A DNA stretch of 64,000 bases, from the NCBI RefSeq assembly GCF_013342145.1, contig NZ_JABUQZ010000003.1, positions 1-64,000 of the forward strand, written 5' to 3'. Origin of the DNA: Haloterrigena gelatinilytica. Lineage in GTDB: Archaea; Halobacteriota; Halobacteria; Halobacteriales; Natrialbaceae. Numbering within the stretch: position 1 is the first letter of the stretch; each line of letters starts with the position of its first letter. Below the pieces are notes generated by a model. It was not told where the DNA came from, did no database searches, and saw only the letters and a list, made by a program, of their open reading frames with translations. Shown one piece after another: positions 1 to 9,324 of this stretch. A program made the translations under genes and the position numbers.

Positions 1-1272
1 GATCCAGATTTTCGAGGGGCCATTCGTACCGATGCGGATTGCCGCATCAGCGGACTCTCCGATGATATTATCTTGGATCCAAACTGATTGCTTGTCTGTC
101 CGGATATTAATTTCCGCGTTCGACCCCGACACTGTCGACTCAATCCACGAGTCTTGAATCCAGATGTTCTGTGCGACTGTTCCTGTCTGAATCTGGTCTA
201 TGTTGCAATTATGAAGCAGGCAGTGTTTTACCTGGAAGTCGAACCGCTGTGCGTCGTCCCGACCGAGTTTCAGGCCGATGTCCGCACGTTCCGCGCCATC
301 GATACGGAGTGCCTCGATGCGGTCCAGCCACCCATTCCGTAGCTGGATCATCGGGCTCGAGAGCGTGCTGCCAGCGATGACGGTAGTCCCTGTCTGTGCG
401 GTATACGGGCCGGGACTCGAGTCCCACCCACTCATCTCGCCGATAATCCGCACTGCGTTCTTGTCTCCGGTGTCGATCGGCGTGTTTACTTCCCAGACGT
501 TGTCTTCGGTGGCGCCTTCGGCGTTCGTCGTCGAATCGGGACCCTCGGTCGGAATGAAGACGACGCCACCACGTGCTGGCAGGTCGTTGATAGCGGCCTG
601 TATTTGTTCTCCGCCGTCTGCGCCACTATAGTCGGAGGCGTTGCGGTAAGCGCCCGATCCAATATCACTGAGGTTTCGTGTTGCACCTCCCGAATAGACC
701 TTTACGTCTGTTCCATTCCGTCGAAGTTCGCCAGCCGTTCCCGGGTCTGTGCCCGTATCAGTGACGTGTGTTTCGCCCGCACTCAGCGACCCGTAATATC
801 CTTCGGGGAGTGGGTTCGACGAGGTGCCCATTCCACCGTTGACATCCCATCCGTTCGAGGTATTTCGGTAGGCGGTATTCCGATCCGTCGCCCAGTACCG
901 AGTCCCAACTGGAACATCATCCGACGCCGGTCGGTCGGCGAATGTTCCCTCGAGCCAGCCCGTCACATCGACGTTCTGGAGGTCATCCAGTTTAGTTATG
1001 CTGCCACCACCTGGGGCCGAAATTTCGACCCCGTTGTCGGTCTCTTTGGCTACGATTCCACTAGCGAAATCGAGTAGTGGTGGGTCCTTTGCCAGTTTCT
1101 GTCCGCTATTCGCAACCCAGTGTGTGTCAAAATAGCCGAGGCCGTTGTCGCTATCAAATCCCAAAAATAGAGGGGTCAAGGCTGTGCCCGCAGCCATCGC
1201 TTCGCGTCTGGTCATCGTCGGTTCATCTGTCTCGAGTTGTTTCTCGTCGGTCTGTGTATCGTCAGTTGGCAT
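1..1272 (-). CDS. Tat-exported right-handed beta-helix protein (C-terminus beyond window)
   Basis: Partial: 424 codons are read from the ATG at 1272 and the frame runs off the left edge without a stop. Residues about 20-40 (TMTRREAMAAGTALTPLFLG) resemble a twin-arginine signal, so the product is probably exported. A low-complexity region with Asp/Gly-rich turns follows. Near residue 225 is a GADGGEQIQAAIND stretch followed by GGVVFIP, the usual entry into pectate-lyase/tailspike-type right-handed beta-helices, and then short repeats such as NIWIQDSWIE and SVWIQDNIIG that look like beta-helix coils. It is the last visible gene of the 7335-to-1 minus-strand export cassette, 82 bases after the preceding gene. 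Surface adhesin or tail/spike-like glycan binding is an inference. Confidence 0.75.
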   Translation of the reverse strand, partial: MPTDDTQTDEKQLETDEPTMTRREAMAAGTALTPLFLGFDSDNGLGYFDTHWVANSGQKLAKDPPLLDFASGIVAKETDNGVEISAPGGGSITKLDDLQNVDVTGWLEGTFADRPASDDVPVGTRYWATDRNTAYRNTSNGWDVNGGMGTSSNPLPEGYYGSLSAGETHVTDTGTDPGTAGELRRNGTDVKVYSGGATRNLSDIGSGAYRNASDYSGADGGEQIQAAINDLPARGGVVFIPTEGPDSTTNAEGATEDNVWEVNTPIDTGDKNAVRIIGEMSGWDSSPGPYTAQTGTTVIAGSTLSSPMIQLRNGWLDRIEALRIDGAERADIGLKLGRDDAQRFDFQVKHCLLHNCNIDQIQTGTVAQNIWIQDSWIESTVSGSNAEINIRTDKQSVWIQDNIIGESADAAIRIGTNGPSKIWI

Positions 1273-1354
1273 GGGTTCTGTATTGGTTGTAAGGGTTCGT
1301 CCGTTCGGTCGCGTCAGTCGCCAGGTGGCGGCCCTAGGGGAAGTGGCATGGGTA

Positions 1355-2167
1355 TCAAACCTCCTCGTAGCGCATCGTGTCCGGCGTCGCTAGCCGGCGG
1401 ACGTAGACGTTCTGTGCCGCCCACGCGTCCCAGGTCCCTTCGCGCCACCAGTGGGTTCGGCCGCCCGATTCGTAGAAGCTGAACGGGTCCATCACAGCGA
1501 CGTCGCTTGTCTTGTCGTAGCGGCCGTTGCGATACCAGGACTCGCGTTTGTCGAGCCAACTGCCAAACTCCGAGTGCCCTTGAATCCACTCGCCGTCGAC
1601 CGTCGATTCAGCCGGCACGAAGTGGTTGTGCGGGCGCATCTGTCGGAGGACGACGTGGGTTCGGCGATCGGCCACGCGGTCCTCGATAAGATGGCCAAAC
1701 TCGCCGTCTTCTTCCGCGGCGAGGTGGTGGCCGCCCGAAAAGACGATCTTGTCTACGGTACCGTCTGGATTCTCGAAGACGGCGATCGGTTCGTGGTCGT
1801 AGAAATGCTCTTCTGGGCCGATACCGTCAAGGCCGGCGTACCAGAGGAGAGATCGCTGGGTGTGGCTTCGGACCCAGTAGTAGTGGGCCGTCACATCGTA
1901 CTCCTCGCTGTCAGCCGACCAGCCGTACATCCCCTGCATATCGTCGCGGGCCTGCTGGGTCGCGATCTCGAGTCTCGGCTGGTAGTCCTCCAACTCGTCG
2001 ACGTCGTCGCGAACGTCCGTGATGTGGTCGGGGAACTGTGGGATATCGCCGTCGTACTCGAGGCCGTTGGTTTCTGGCCCCTCGTTGTCTCCCAGCGGCC
2101 CCCACTCGAGGCCGAGGAACGCAGGCGTCGCGACGGCGCCGGACGCGAGGAACTCTCGCCGGTGCAT
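1355..2167 (-). CDS. Tat-type exported protein, function unknown
   Basis: 270 aa. The N-terminus MHRREFLASGAVATPAFLGL has the RR-x-F-L pattern and short hydrophobic stretch of a Tat signal. The mature part is rich in Trp, Tyr, His and Asp, with a GGHHLAAEE stretch and a VLRQMRPHNHF stretch. I see no recognisable enzyme motif. The ATG lies 3 bases after the stop of the protease gene, so the two are almost certainly co-transcribed. The mature domain is not a family I can name; the context suggests an extracellular accessory to the protease or to the large propeller protein. Confidence 0.7.
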   Translation of the reverse strand: MHRREFLASGAVATPAFLGLEWGPLGDNEGPETNGLEYDGDIPQFPDHITDVRDDVDELEDYQPRLEIATQQARDDMQGMYGWSADSEEYDVTAHYYWVRSHTQRSLLWYAGLDGIGPEEHFYDHEPIAVFENPDGTVDKIVFSGGHHLAAEEDGEFGHLIEDRVADRRTHVVLRQMRPHNHFVPAESTVDGEWIQGHSEFGSWLDKRESWYRNGRYDKTSDVAVMDPFSFYESGGRTHWWREGTWDAWAAQNVYVRRLATPDTMRYEEV

Positions 2168-2170
2168 GAT

Positions 2171-3733
2171 CTATAGCACCGTCGACAGCGCCTCGTTGAA
2201 GTCGTCGCGCGCCTCGGCCTCGCTCGACCGCACGTCGGCCGGTTCGTCGGCTGGTTCGGTGCCCTCAAGTGCGGCCTGTACGTCGAGGAGACCGTGTTTC
2301 GCTTCCGTCGCGCCCGCGTTCGCGAGCGGGTAGGCGTAGTCGGTGAGTCGTGTCCACGTCTCGTCGACGCTGTATCCCGCTGCCCGGAGGACGGCCGCGC
2401 CGCCCGTGACGTGGGGTGCGGCCATCGAGGTTCCCGAGAGCGTGGTCAGACCGCTTGGGAGGTCGATCGTAATCGACATCCCTGGCGCGGCCAGCAGCGG
2501 GACCGAGCCCTCCGAGTCGCCGCCGGAGAGGTCGGTCGAGCCTGGATCGGGGCCGGTGTTGCCGAAGTAGGCGAGTTTCGTGCCATCCCGGTCGCCCGAC
2601 TCAGGGACGTTGCACGCCTGGACGCCGAAGCCGCCGTCAGCATCTGCGGGACTGGCGACCCACACGGTTCCGTAGCGGTCGTTGCCGACAGCCACCGCAC
2701 AGAACACACCCGCGTCGCGAGCCTCTGCCAGCGCCGTCGCGAGCGTTTCGGACCACTGCGGACTTCCGAGTGAAAGGCAGGCGACGTCGGCACCGACGTC
2801 GATCGCTGTCTCGATGCCGGCGACGATATCCTTCGTGTCGCCGCTCCCATCATCGCCGAGGACTTTGAGTCCGAGCACGGTCGCGTCGGGCGCGAAGCCG
2901 TTCGAGCCGGCGATGCAGTGGGCGACCCACGTGCCGTGGCCGTCGCCGTCGGCGATCGCGTCGGTGCCATCACTCGAGTACGTTGGATCGCCATCCTTCG
3001 CGAAGCCGGTCGACTCGCCGTGGAGACGGCTTTCGTCGAGGTTCAGGCCCGTGTTGACGCCCGTGTCGATGACGGCGACGGTCAGGCCCGAGGTGTCGAC
3101 GCCAGAGAGAACAGTATCGTCCGCGCGAACGTGAGCGCGTGACTCGGACAGTGTCGCTTCGGGCGCGTCCTCGTCGAAGGCGAGTCCGGCCGTCTCGGGC
3201 GTGGGATTCCACGCCCCCGTTTCGGCGAGCATCGAGACTTTCTCGCGGAATCCAAGGTCAAGCGAGGCCGCGGCGGTTCCCTCGAGTTCCTCGAGCGGTT
3301 CTGGTCGGGACATGACCATGTTCGCGTCGATCGTATCGACGTACTCGAGGGCTTGTGCACCGGCGTCGATGCGCTCGAGGCCAAGGTCGTAGCCCCCGGC
3401 GCCCGCCGAGTACTGTTTGACGCCGACCTCCGACCACGGCATCGAGATCGTCATCATGCCGACTGTCGGATGGTCGCGTTTCAGCTCGCGGGCGTCGCTC
3501 GAGTCGACCCACGACTGCAAGGACGAGCGAGCGCTGTCGTCGCTGTAGAAAAAGACGAATGACGGGTTCGAATCGCCGAACGTCTTGATGTTCTCGGCGT
3601 CGAGCGCCGCCAGTGTGAGTGTGTCACTCGAGCCGAGTCGACCGTCGAACGGGCCGACGAAGGCCGGGGTCGCGAGTGCGCCTGCCGTTGCTCCTGTCGT
3701 CGTGAGGAAGTCTCTCCTAAACATGGGAATCAC
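2171..3733 (-). CDS. Subtilisin-like serine protease (S8), Tat-exported
   Basis: 520 aa counting from a GTG at 3733 that overlaps the previous stop as GTGA; an ATG at 3724 (MFRRDFLTTTG) is an equally good start and begins directly with the Tat motif RRDFL. The catalytic triad is visible: Asp223 in VIDTGVNTG, His266 in GDGHGTWVAH and Ser436 in SGTSMAAPHVTGG, with the oxyanion Asn351 in AVGND. A region of about 170 residues between signal and catalytic domain could be a propeptide. This is the arrangement of haloarchaeal halolysin-type secreted proteases. Position between the giant surface protein and the other exported proteins suggests it may process one of them, which is inference. Confidence 0.92.
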   Translation of the reverse strand: MIPMFRRDFLTTTGATAGALATPAFVGPFDGRLGSSDTLTLAALDAENIKTFGDSNPSFVFFYSDDSARSSLQSWVDSSDARELKRDHPTVGMMTISMPWSEVGVKQYSAGAGGYDLGLERIDAGAQALEYVDTIDANMVMSRPEPLEELEGTAAASLDLGFREKVSMLAETGAWNPTPETAGLAFDEDAPEATLSESRAHVRADDTVLSGVDTSGLTVAVIDTGVNTGLNLDESRLHGESTGFAKDGDPTYSSDGTDAIADGDGHGTWVAHCIAGSNGFAPDATVLGLKVLGDDGSGDTKDIVAGIETAIDVGADVACLSLGSPQWSETLATALAEARDAGVFCAVAVGNDRYGTVWVASPADADGGFGVQACNVPESGDRDGTKLAYFGNTGPDPGSTDLSGGDSEGSVPLLAAPGMSITIDLPSGLTTLSGTSMAAPHVTGGAAVLRAAGYSVDETWTRLTDYAYPLANAGATEAKHGLLDVQAALEGTEPADEPADVRSSEAEARDDFNEALSTVL

Positions 3734-6700
3734 CGGAGTTTTGGCTGCCGGCGGCGCGCGAAGAGTCCGACGCCGACGACCGATAGCGAGCCGACTAGGC
3801 TCGAGACGATCGAGAGGACCGGGAGCGACGGGCGCGGGATATACTGGGCGATTCGGTGCTGGTTGGTCGCCACGAAACCAGGGTTCTCGTCGATGGTCAG
3901 CGAGACCGAGCCGTCGGAGTTCGAGTACGTTCGGATGACGTACTTGGTCTCGCCGTCACCGATGTCTCGCTCCATGACCTCGCCGTAACGCGTGCCGCCG
4001 TCGGCGAGTGGCTGGCCCCAGATGCTTGGTTCGCCGCGCCAGACGACCGCGCCGTCGGCGAGTGAATCCAGATGGATGACCGTCTCGACTGTCGTGTCGA
4101 CGGTCGCCTCGTTGCGGCCTTCGAGTACGCGCACGTCGATGCTGGTCGCCGACTGCTCCATCGCAGCGCGTGGCTTGATGTGGATCGACGAGGGGATCTC
4201 GCCGCCGGGCGCGATCGCGTCGACCTCGAGCGAGCCACCGTCGACGCGAATCTCCGCGTCGTCGAGTTTCTCGCCGACCAGGGCAAACACGCGGTTCCCG
4301 GTCGCCGTCTCAGCCCGGACCGTCGCCGGGTCGTTCCGGCCCTGTTCTAAGGCACGGAGCTGGAACGTGTGCACGAACTGGCCGCCGGTCGAGTCCGTGA
4401 CGGTTGCACGGACGAAGTGCTTGCCGGCGCCGTTGGTTTCGAACGACGCTTTGTCGCCAGTCACGTCGGTCGTGAGTTGCTGGCCGTCCGGTCCGAGGAC
4501 TTCGACCGACTCGAGGCCGCCGTAGTTGCTATCATCGCCCGGTCGTACCGTCATCGAGACGCGCTCGCTGTCTCCGGGCGCCATCGTGTTGAGGTCGACC
4601 GCGCGGACGTCGGGGATCGACCCACTGAACGAGGGGTTAAGTGCCGACAGGCGGTCATCGAGGAACCCACCCGATCCGCCACCGAGGACGCGAAGGTCGA
4701 ACGCCGCCGGATCGCTCGAGTCGATCGGATAACCGTCGATGACGAGCTCGTTACTCAGCCCGAACGCACCAGTCGACTCCACCGACCAGTATTCCTCGGG
4801 GATCTGCCCAACCTCCCCGTCAGACCAATGGATTTCTGGCTGGAGGGTGTCCGTATCAACCCCACCAGGAAGCGGATACTCAACGTGTAGCTCACCATCT
4901 TTAATTGTGATTGGATCCTCACCAGGGTCCGGCGGTTCGATCTGGCCGGCCTTCGAGAGCGCGACCTGCATGTGATTCGTCTCGGTCGCCAACTGGCTGT
5001 CTGAGAGATCACCAGCGTCATGGACTGAATCGAGATCCGACCGCTCGAGGTAGCGATCTTTCGTGCCCGGAACCGTCTCCACCAGCGATCGGTGGCTGTT
5101 GTACGTGCGCTCGAGGACCGAGCGGTTCATCTCCTCGAATCGCTTGTCGTACTCGCTTTGAAGTCCGGAGATCGTCTCGTTGAGTTGCTGATTTCGCAGC
5201 CACTGTTGGAGGTCTGCAAAGTCCTCCATCGGCGAGAGTGGAACTTCCGGGCTCCGGTAGACTGTGACGGACAGGTTTTCCGTTGGTGGGTTGGTCGACG
5301 TTGGCGTTGGCGCTGGGAGGTAGAACGTCCCATTATAGCCACCCGACTGCGCTTCCCGCAAATCCTGCATCGACGGGTCATTGATCGCGTCAAGAGTCGT
5401 CCCATCGACTTTCATCGCGTTTACTTCCGCAGAGACCGTATTCGACGGAAGTTGGAGAGTGAAGTGGCCGGTTTCGTTCGTTTTCGCCGTTGCCTGAACC
5501 AGTTCGTTACTGTTTACCAGTGAACGGATGCGCTTGGCGCGGTCCGTCAACTTGCCCGCTTCCGTCTTCAGATCTGATTCCCACGAATTAGCGAGCTCGT
5601 CCGGCGAGCCGACGACGAACGTGTAGCCGCGCTCGCGTGCGCCTTCGGGATAGGCGACGTACACGCCCTGCGAGAGATGGGCGCGGACGCCGGGGTGTTT
5701 ATTCTCGCCGGTGATTCGACCACCGGTCGTCGTCGCGATCGTGGTCGTCTCCCGTTCCATCGAGTCGATCGTCTCGCCGGTCGGCCCCTTCTGCTCGATG
5801 ACGATCGTTCCCGAGACCGCTTTGCCCGGGAACGAGTTGTCGACCTGATTGCCGATCCAGTCCCCGTTCTTGGTCGGGTCCCACATCGAGAGGACGACCT
5901 GCTGGTCCGAGTCGAGCTGAAGGCGTGGCGCATCGACGTTCGAATCGACCGATGTCGTCGTACCGAGGCCCCAGTCTTTTGCTTCGTGAACGAGCAGGTA
6001 GTTCGCGTTTGCGTCCTTGTAGTGGCTCTCGAGGTCATAGTTCGGGTCCCACGAGTCGGGCAGCGGGTTCGTCAGTTCGTCGCGGAGGTCGTTGGCCTGC
6101 TCCTCGAGCGATTTTGCATCCGAGGGGTCTAGTGCTGGTTCTGTAATGCCAGTTGCAGTGACCGTCGCTGAATCGACGGCCACGCCGTCTTGCGTGGTGA
6201 CGACACCAGAAACGGTACCCAGCCCAGTCCAGAATGCGGGTAGTTCTGCACGAACGTAGTTCGAATGGACGTCGAAGCTCTCTAATTGCGTCCCGTCAGA
6301 GGCGGCGTACTTGTACAACGTCCCTGAGCTATCGCCGATGAGGATATTCCCCGTAACGTACTCAGAGATACCGCCGGCAGCGATATCGTTCGGGATGTCA
6401 ACCTCCCAGACTTCGCTTCCGTCGCTCGTCGAGAGGGCGCGGATCTTCTGGTTTGCACCTCCAACATAGATTTTCTTTCCAGCGTAGTCGACACCGATCG
6501 CACGGACTGCGTTCGAACTCGCGGTGTTGGTCCAGAGTTCAGAACCGCCGTCCGCAGAGAGTGCTCGGACTGATCCGTCGTCAGCCGCAGAGTAGACTGT
6601 TTCGTCGTCGGGCGAGGTCACTACCGCCCGAACCGTGTCCGTATGTCCGCTGTAAACCCAGTTCTCGGAGCCGTCTCCTGTGTCGAGACTCCGGACGGTA

Positions 6701-7335
6701 TTGTCGTGCGAGGCCGTAAACAGTGAACCCCCGTTCTGGGATACCGAAAGATAGCGGACCGTATCACTGTGGCCTGTATAGTTCCACAGTTGGTCGCCTG
6801 TGGAGGAATTATGAGCCCGGACAGTTGCGTCTGCGCCAGCAGAATAGACTGTCTCTCCATCTGACGAAACTGCAACGCCAGCTAGTTGGACCGAATACCC
6901 CGTGAACGTCCACTTTTCCGTGCCATTATTTGCGTAGATTGCACGAAGTGTCTGGTCTTCGGATGCCGTGAAAATGAGGTTCTCGTCGGAACCAACACTG
7001 ATCCCGCCGACCGTATTGCTATGGCCAGTGTAATTCCAGAGTACTTCGCCAGTGTCTTTGTCGATTGCTTTGACATCATTATCGGTCGACGCGGTATAAA
7101 TTACGTCGCCGCCAATCGACTCGTTATCCGATACTGCCGTTAGTGACGGTTGAATAGTGGACGATGGACCCCCAGTATCTGCACGGGCGACCCCACCACC
7201 GCCAAGGCCGCCAGTGAACGCGATCGGCATCGAAACAACGAGCAGCGTCGCGATGAATATCGACAAACACTGCCGCCCATTAAAGTGGATCTGCGAGCTG
7301 AAGCTGTCGCTCGGGGAGCGGGTTTTGTCAGTCAT
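3730..7335 (-). CDS. Giant membrane-anchored surface protein: beta-propeller plus stalk
   Basis: About 1,201 aa from the ATG at 7335 (MTDKTRS); an in-frame start at 7416 would add 27 residues ahead of the signal and is less likely. The hydrophobic segment at residues 22-45 is a signal or anchor. Then come about seven 42-residue blades with the pattern TGxxLWNYTGHSDTVRxxxVS and TASxDxTVRA, a WD40/PQQ-like propeller, followed by a short carboxypeptidase-regulatory-like segment (SGVVTTQDGVAVDSATVTATG). A long stalk with helical and Ig-like parts follows. The C-terminus has a membrane segment (LSIVSSLVGSLSVVGVGLF) and an RRR stop-transfer. The stalk is homologous over its whole length to the gene at 24823-27978. 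It heads the export cassette and overlaps the protease gene. Adhesin, receptor-binding spike or cell-contact protein are the leading guesses. Confidence 0.85.
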   Translation of the reverse strand: MTDKTRSPSDSFSSQIHFNGRQCLSIFIATLLVVSMPIAFTGGLGGGGVARADTGGPSSTIQPSLTAVSDNESIGGDVIYTASTDNDVKAIDKDTGEVLWNYTGHSNTVGGISVGSDENLIFTASEDQTLRAIYANNGTEKWTFTGYSVQLAGVAVSSDGETVYSAGADATVRAHNSSTGDQLWNYTGHSDTVRYLSVSQNGGSLFTASHDNTVRSLDTGDGSENWVYSGHTDTVRAVVTSPDDETVYSAADDGSVRALSADGGSELWTNTASSNAVRAIGVDYAGKKIYVGGANQKIRALSTSDGSEVWEVDIPNDIAAGGISEYVTGNILIGDSSGTLYKYAASDGTQLESFDVHSNYVRAELPAFWTGLGTVSGVVTTQDGVAVDSATVTATGITEPALDPSDAKSLEEQANDLRDELTNPLPDSWDPNYDLESHYKDANANYLLVHEAKDWGLGTTTSVDSNVDAPRLQLDSDQQVVLSMWDPTKNGDWIGNQVDNSFPGKAVSGTIVIEQKGPTGETIDSMERETTTIATTTGGRITGENKHPGVRAHLSQGVYVAYPEGARERGYTFVVGSPDELANSWESDLKTEAGKLTDRAKRIRSLVNSNELVQATAKTNETGHFTLQLPSNTVSAEVNAMKVDGTTLDAINDPSMQDLREAQSGGYNGTFYLPAPTPTSTNPPTENLSVTVYRSPEVPLSPMEDFADLQQWLRNQQLNETISGLQSEYDKRFEEMNRSVLERTYNSHRSLVETVPGTKDRYLERSDLDSVHDAGDLSDSQLATETNHMQVALSKAGQIEPPDPGEDPITIKDGELHVEYPLPGGVDTDTLQPEIHWSDGEVGQIPEEYWSVESTGAFGLSNELVIDGYPIDSSDPAAFDLRVLGGGSGGFLDDRLSALNPSFSGSIPDVRAVDLNTMAPGDSERVSMTVRPGDDSNYGGLESVEVLGPDGQQLTTDVTGDKASFETNGAGKHFVRATVTDSTGGQFVHTFQLRALEQGRNDPATVRAETATGNRVFALVGEKLDDAEIRVDGGSLEVDAIAPGGEIPSSIHIKPRAAMEQSATSIDVRVLEGRNEATVDTTVETVIHLDSLADGAVVWRGEPSIWGQPLADGGTRYGEVMERDIGDGETKYVIRTYSNSDGSVSLTIDENPGFVATNQHRIAQYIPRPSLPVLSIVSSLVGSLSVVGVGLFARRRQPKLR

Positions 7336-7545
7336 GAAAGTTTCACTCCGAAATCTGTCTACCGGTCGTAACCTCGAGAGGTAGCGACTCGGCGGTTTTT
7401 CCGGTGGGGAGATCACCGTGGTGCATTCGTTTCGCTCGATTCCGCTGGCGGCCGGGGGTGGTCGTCGGTGTTTGGGGTGTGGGTTCGTGCATGGGGATTG
7501 GTGCTCGGATAACCGTGGCTCTGCGAACTGTGAACGGTGATGCGC

Positions 7546-7656
7546 TCAGCGAACGTCCGTGAACGCACACCCCTCACAACTGTACTCCTTCCGTCCATCG
7601 TCTAGCTCAGTGACTGAAAAGTCGGTACACCGGCATTGGGGGCATTGTTTTGTCAT
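7546..7656 (-). CDS. 36-aa zinc-ribbon microprotein
   Basis: Starts at the ATG at 7656 (MTKQCPQCRC) and ends in CEGCAFTDVR. Two CxxC pairs (CPQC and CEGC) 24 residues apart form a complete minimal zinc ribbon. The gene follows the 210-aa zinc protein by 12 bases on the same strand, so it is probably co-transcribed. Haloarchaea encode many such single zinc-ribbon proteins; the role is unknown. Confidence 0.6.
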   Translation of the reverse strand: MTKQCPQCRCTDFSVTELDDGRKEYSCEGCAFTDVR

Positions 7657-7668
7657 AGGGATCAGTCC

Positions 7669-8301
7669 TCAGTAGTCGCTCGTCCGCAGCTCGCGGACAA
7701 CGTGTTCCATGTTCGATTCGTCGGACATGCCCTCGGCTTTCCGCTCGAGGGCGCGTTCGATCAGCATCCGGCGTCGACTCAGAACCATCTCGTCGACGGC
7801 ATCGAGAACGATATCGACCACCTCCTCGAAAGCCTCAGTGTCACGATCGCCGAGAACGCCACCGAAGGAGACGGCGTCGCACTCGGGACAGTGGCGGTGT
7901 CGGCGGTGGTCGTTTTTCGAAATCTCGAGGGAGTGAGCCAGCGACTCGGTATCAAACTCGTGGTCCACTTCGACCCGCGGGACGTAGTGTTCAGGGTCGG
8001 AGAGTTCCGATTTGGCCTCGAACTCATACCAACACTCGGGACAGAAAATCGGCGGGTTGCCGTAGCTCCGGAGGATTGAGCCGGCAACCCACGCGTCGCG
8101 GTTGACGCCCTGGACTTGTCCATGCGTCTCGCCACGGCCGAGCATTTCGTCGACCGTCGGGAGATCGGGCTCGTCGGGCTCGTCGTGGGTTGGCTTCGTT
8201 TCGTCTTTCGGGTCCCGTTCGGTATCGAACTCGCCCGTCTGACTGTCGTAGATGTTCACGCGAGCGCCGAGGGCGACGGTGTTGTTACTGTTGGAACTCA
8301 T
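7669..8301 (-). CDS. Cys-rich zinc-binding protein, function unknown
   Basis: 210 aa. The N-terminal 75 residues are acidic and low in complexity. Two CPEC motifs (CPECWYEF near residue 90 and CPECDAV near residue 138) probably bind one zinc, with an HRRHRH cluster just before the second. The C-terminus is a long helix rich in Arg and Glu. It is followed closely by a 36-aa zinc-ribbon gene. I do not recognise the family. Confidence 0.7.
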   Translation of the reverse strand: MSSNSNNTVALGARVNIYDSQTGEFDTERDPKDETKPTHDEPDEPDLPTVDEMLGRGETHGQVQGVNRDAWVAGSILRSYGNPPIFCPECWYEFEAKSELSDPEHYVPRVEVDHEFDTESLAHSLEISKNDHRRHRHCPECDAVSFGGVLGDRDTEAFEEVVDIVLDAVDEMVLSRRRMLIERALERKAEGMSDESNMEHVVRELRTSDY

Positions 8302-8643
8302 GGTCTGGGGTTGAAGCGGCAGAATCGGCTAGTCGCACGACCGTTGGAATCGGCCCGGCCACGGTGGCCGTGTTCTCCCAACCGACCCAGCGGGCCGGCC
8401 GGAAGGGGCATCCCCGAGTGGGTGCCGTCCCGACGGACGCAGTTACTAGAAACAAACAACTCCCTAATACATGAATGTACCGGGTACAGACGGGTTTCAA
8501 ACCATGAGACTAGCAGAAAAGGACCGGTAATCTACCAGTAGATTAGGGGCTGATTAGAGAGAGGTTGCATGGAACATACTCGTTGCTTTGCGAGTCGCTG
8601 GATTGATTACTGATCCGCTCGGAAAATCGTAGTGACGAGCGCC
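8302..8643. other. Noncoding gap with two perfect dyads
   Basis: No convincing gene. The stretch holds two perfect inverted repeats: TGTACC-G-GGTACA at 8476-8488 and TAATCTAC-CA-GTAGATTA at 8528-8545. It separates the 210-aa gene from the RHH gene, both on the minus strand. Confidence 0.5.
8528..8545. promoter_or_regulatory. Perfect 8-bp-arm inverted repeat, candidate operator
   Basis: Arms TAATCTAC and GTAGATTA flank a 2-bp centre. The size and symmetry suit a dimeric regulator such as the RHH protein encoded about 100 bases away (8644-8805). Binding is inferred. Confidence 0.45.
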
Positions 8644-8805
8644 CTACCTATCCGACTCGGCGCGCTTGTCCTCGAGTTCGTATTGCCGTTTCGCGTATGC
8701 TAACGCGAATCGGAACGCCTCGGCTCGCGAGGTCGCAACGTCCCCGAACTCGTCGTCGACCCATTGATCCAAGGGTTCGGGGACTTCGATCTCGCGTTTC
8801 ACCAT
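8644..8805 (-). CDS. Ribbon-helix-helix (CopG/antitoxin-like) regulator, 53 aa
   Basis: Read from the ATG at 8805. MVKREIEVPEPLDQWVDDE followed by ATSRAEAFRFALAYAKRQ is a classic RHH layout: a short N-terminal strand with alternating basic residues, a helix, a turn with Ser-Arg-Ala-Glu, and a second helix. Such proteins dimerise and bind inverted repeats; a perfect dyad lies at 8528-8545. A TATA-like CTTTTATTT on the minus strand sits about 45 bases upstream of the start. No partner toxin is obvious beside it. Confidence 0.65.
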   Translation of the reverse strand: MVKREIEVPEPLDQWVDDEFGDVATSRAEAFRFALAYAKRQYELEDKRAESDR

Positions 8806-8872
8806 TCGATGTGCTCACCTCCATAGCGACGACTGTCTCACCGTCGGGAAATAAAAGGAGTCGCTTTGGTCG

Positions 8873-9310
8873 TTACTCGCGCCGATCCACGACCCGAGCC
8901 CCACTCAAAACCACCCGCGAGTGACCACCGGCATCGACGCTCGCGGCCAGCCGGCCACGCACCAGGACACACGGGCGCGCCGTCTCGGGGCGAATAGACC
9001 CGCGGGCGCAACACTCGCAGCGACAGACGACCAGCTCGGCGTCAAACGAACCGGTCGCCGTCACCAGCGCCTCGAGTCGATCGTTCGGGCGGAGTGTCTG
9101 CCCGCAGTGATCGCACTGGGCGCGCTGGCCGATCGCCACCGGCACCCACTCGACTAAGTCCGCGGGCTCGAGGAGGCTGTTCATCGCTCCCCCCGCGGTT
9201 CCGTCGTGCGGCGCGCGGGCGATCTCCACCAGTCGGTCGCGGATTCGCGATTCGGGCCACTCGTCGAGACGCTCGGCTCGCTCGTCGTCAGCGCAAGAAA
9301 TATCGAACAT
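8873..9310 (-). CDS. Zinc-finger protein, function unknown
   Basis: 145 aa. A four-cysteine site is visible: CDHCG near residue 67 and CRCECC near residue 96. The N-terminus (MFDISCADDERAERLDEWPESRIRD) looks helical and the C-terminus is beta-rich. It follows the 164-aa gene by 14 bases and is probably in the same transcript. No catalytic motif is recognised. Confidence 0.6.
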   Translation of the reverse strand: MFDISCADDERAERLDEWPESRIRDRLVEIARAPHDGTAGGAMNSLLEPADLVEWVPVAIGQRAQCDHCGQTLRPNDRLEALVTATGSFDAELVVCRCECCARGSIRPETARPCVLVRGRLAASVDAGGHSRVVLSGARVVDRRE

Positions 9311-9324
9311 CCGTGGGAGACCTC

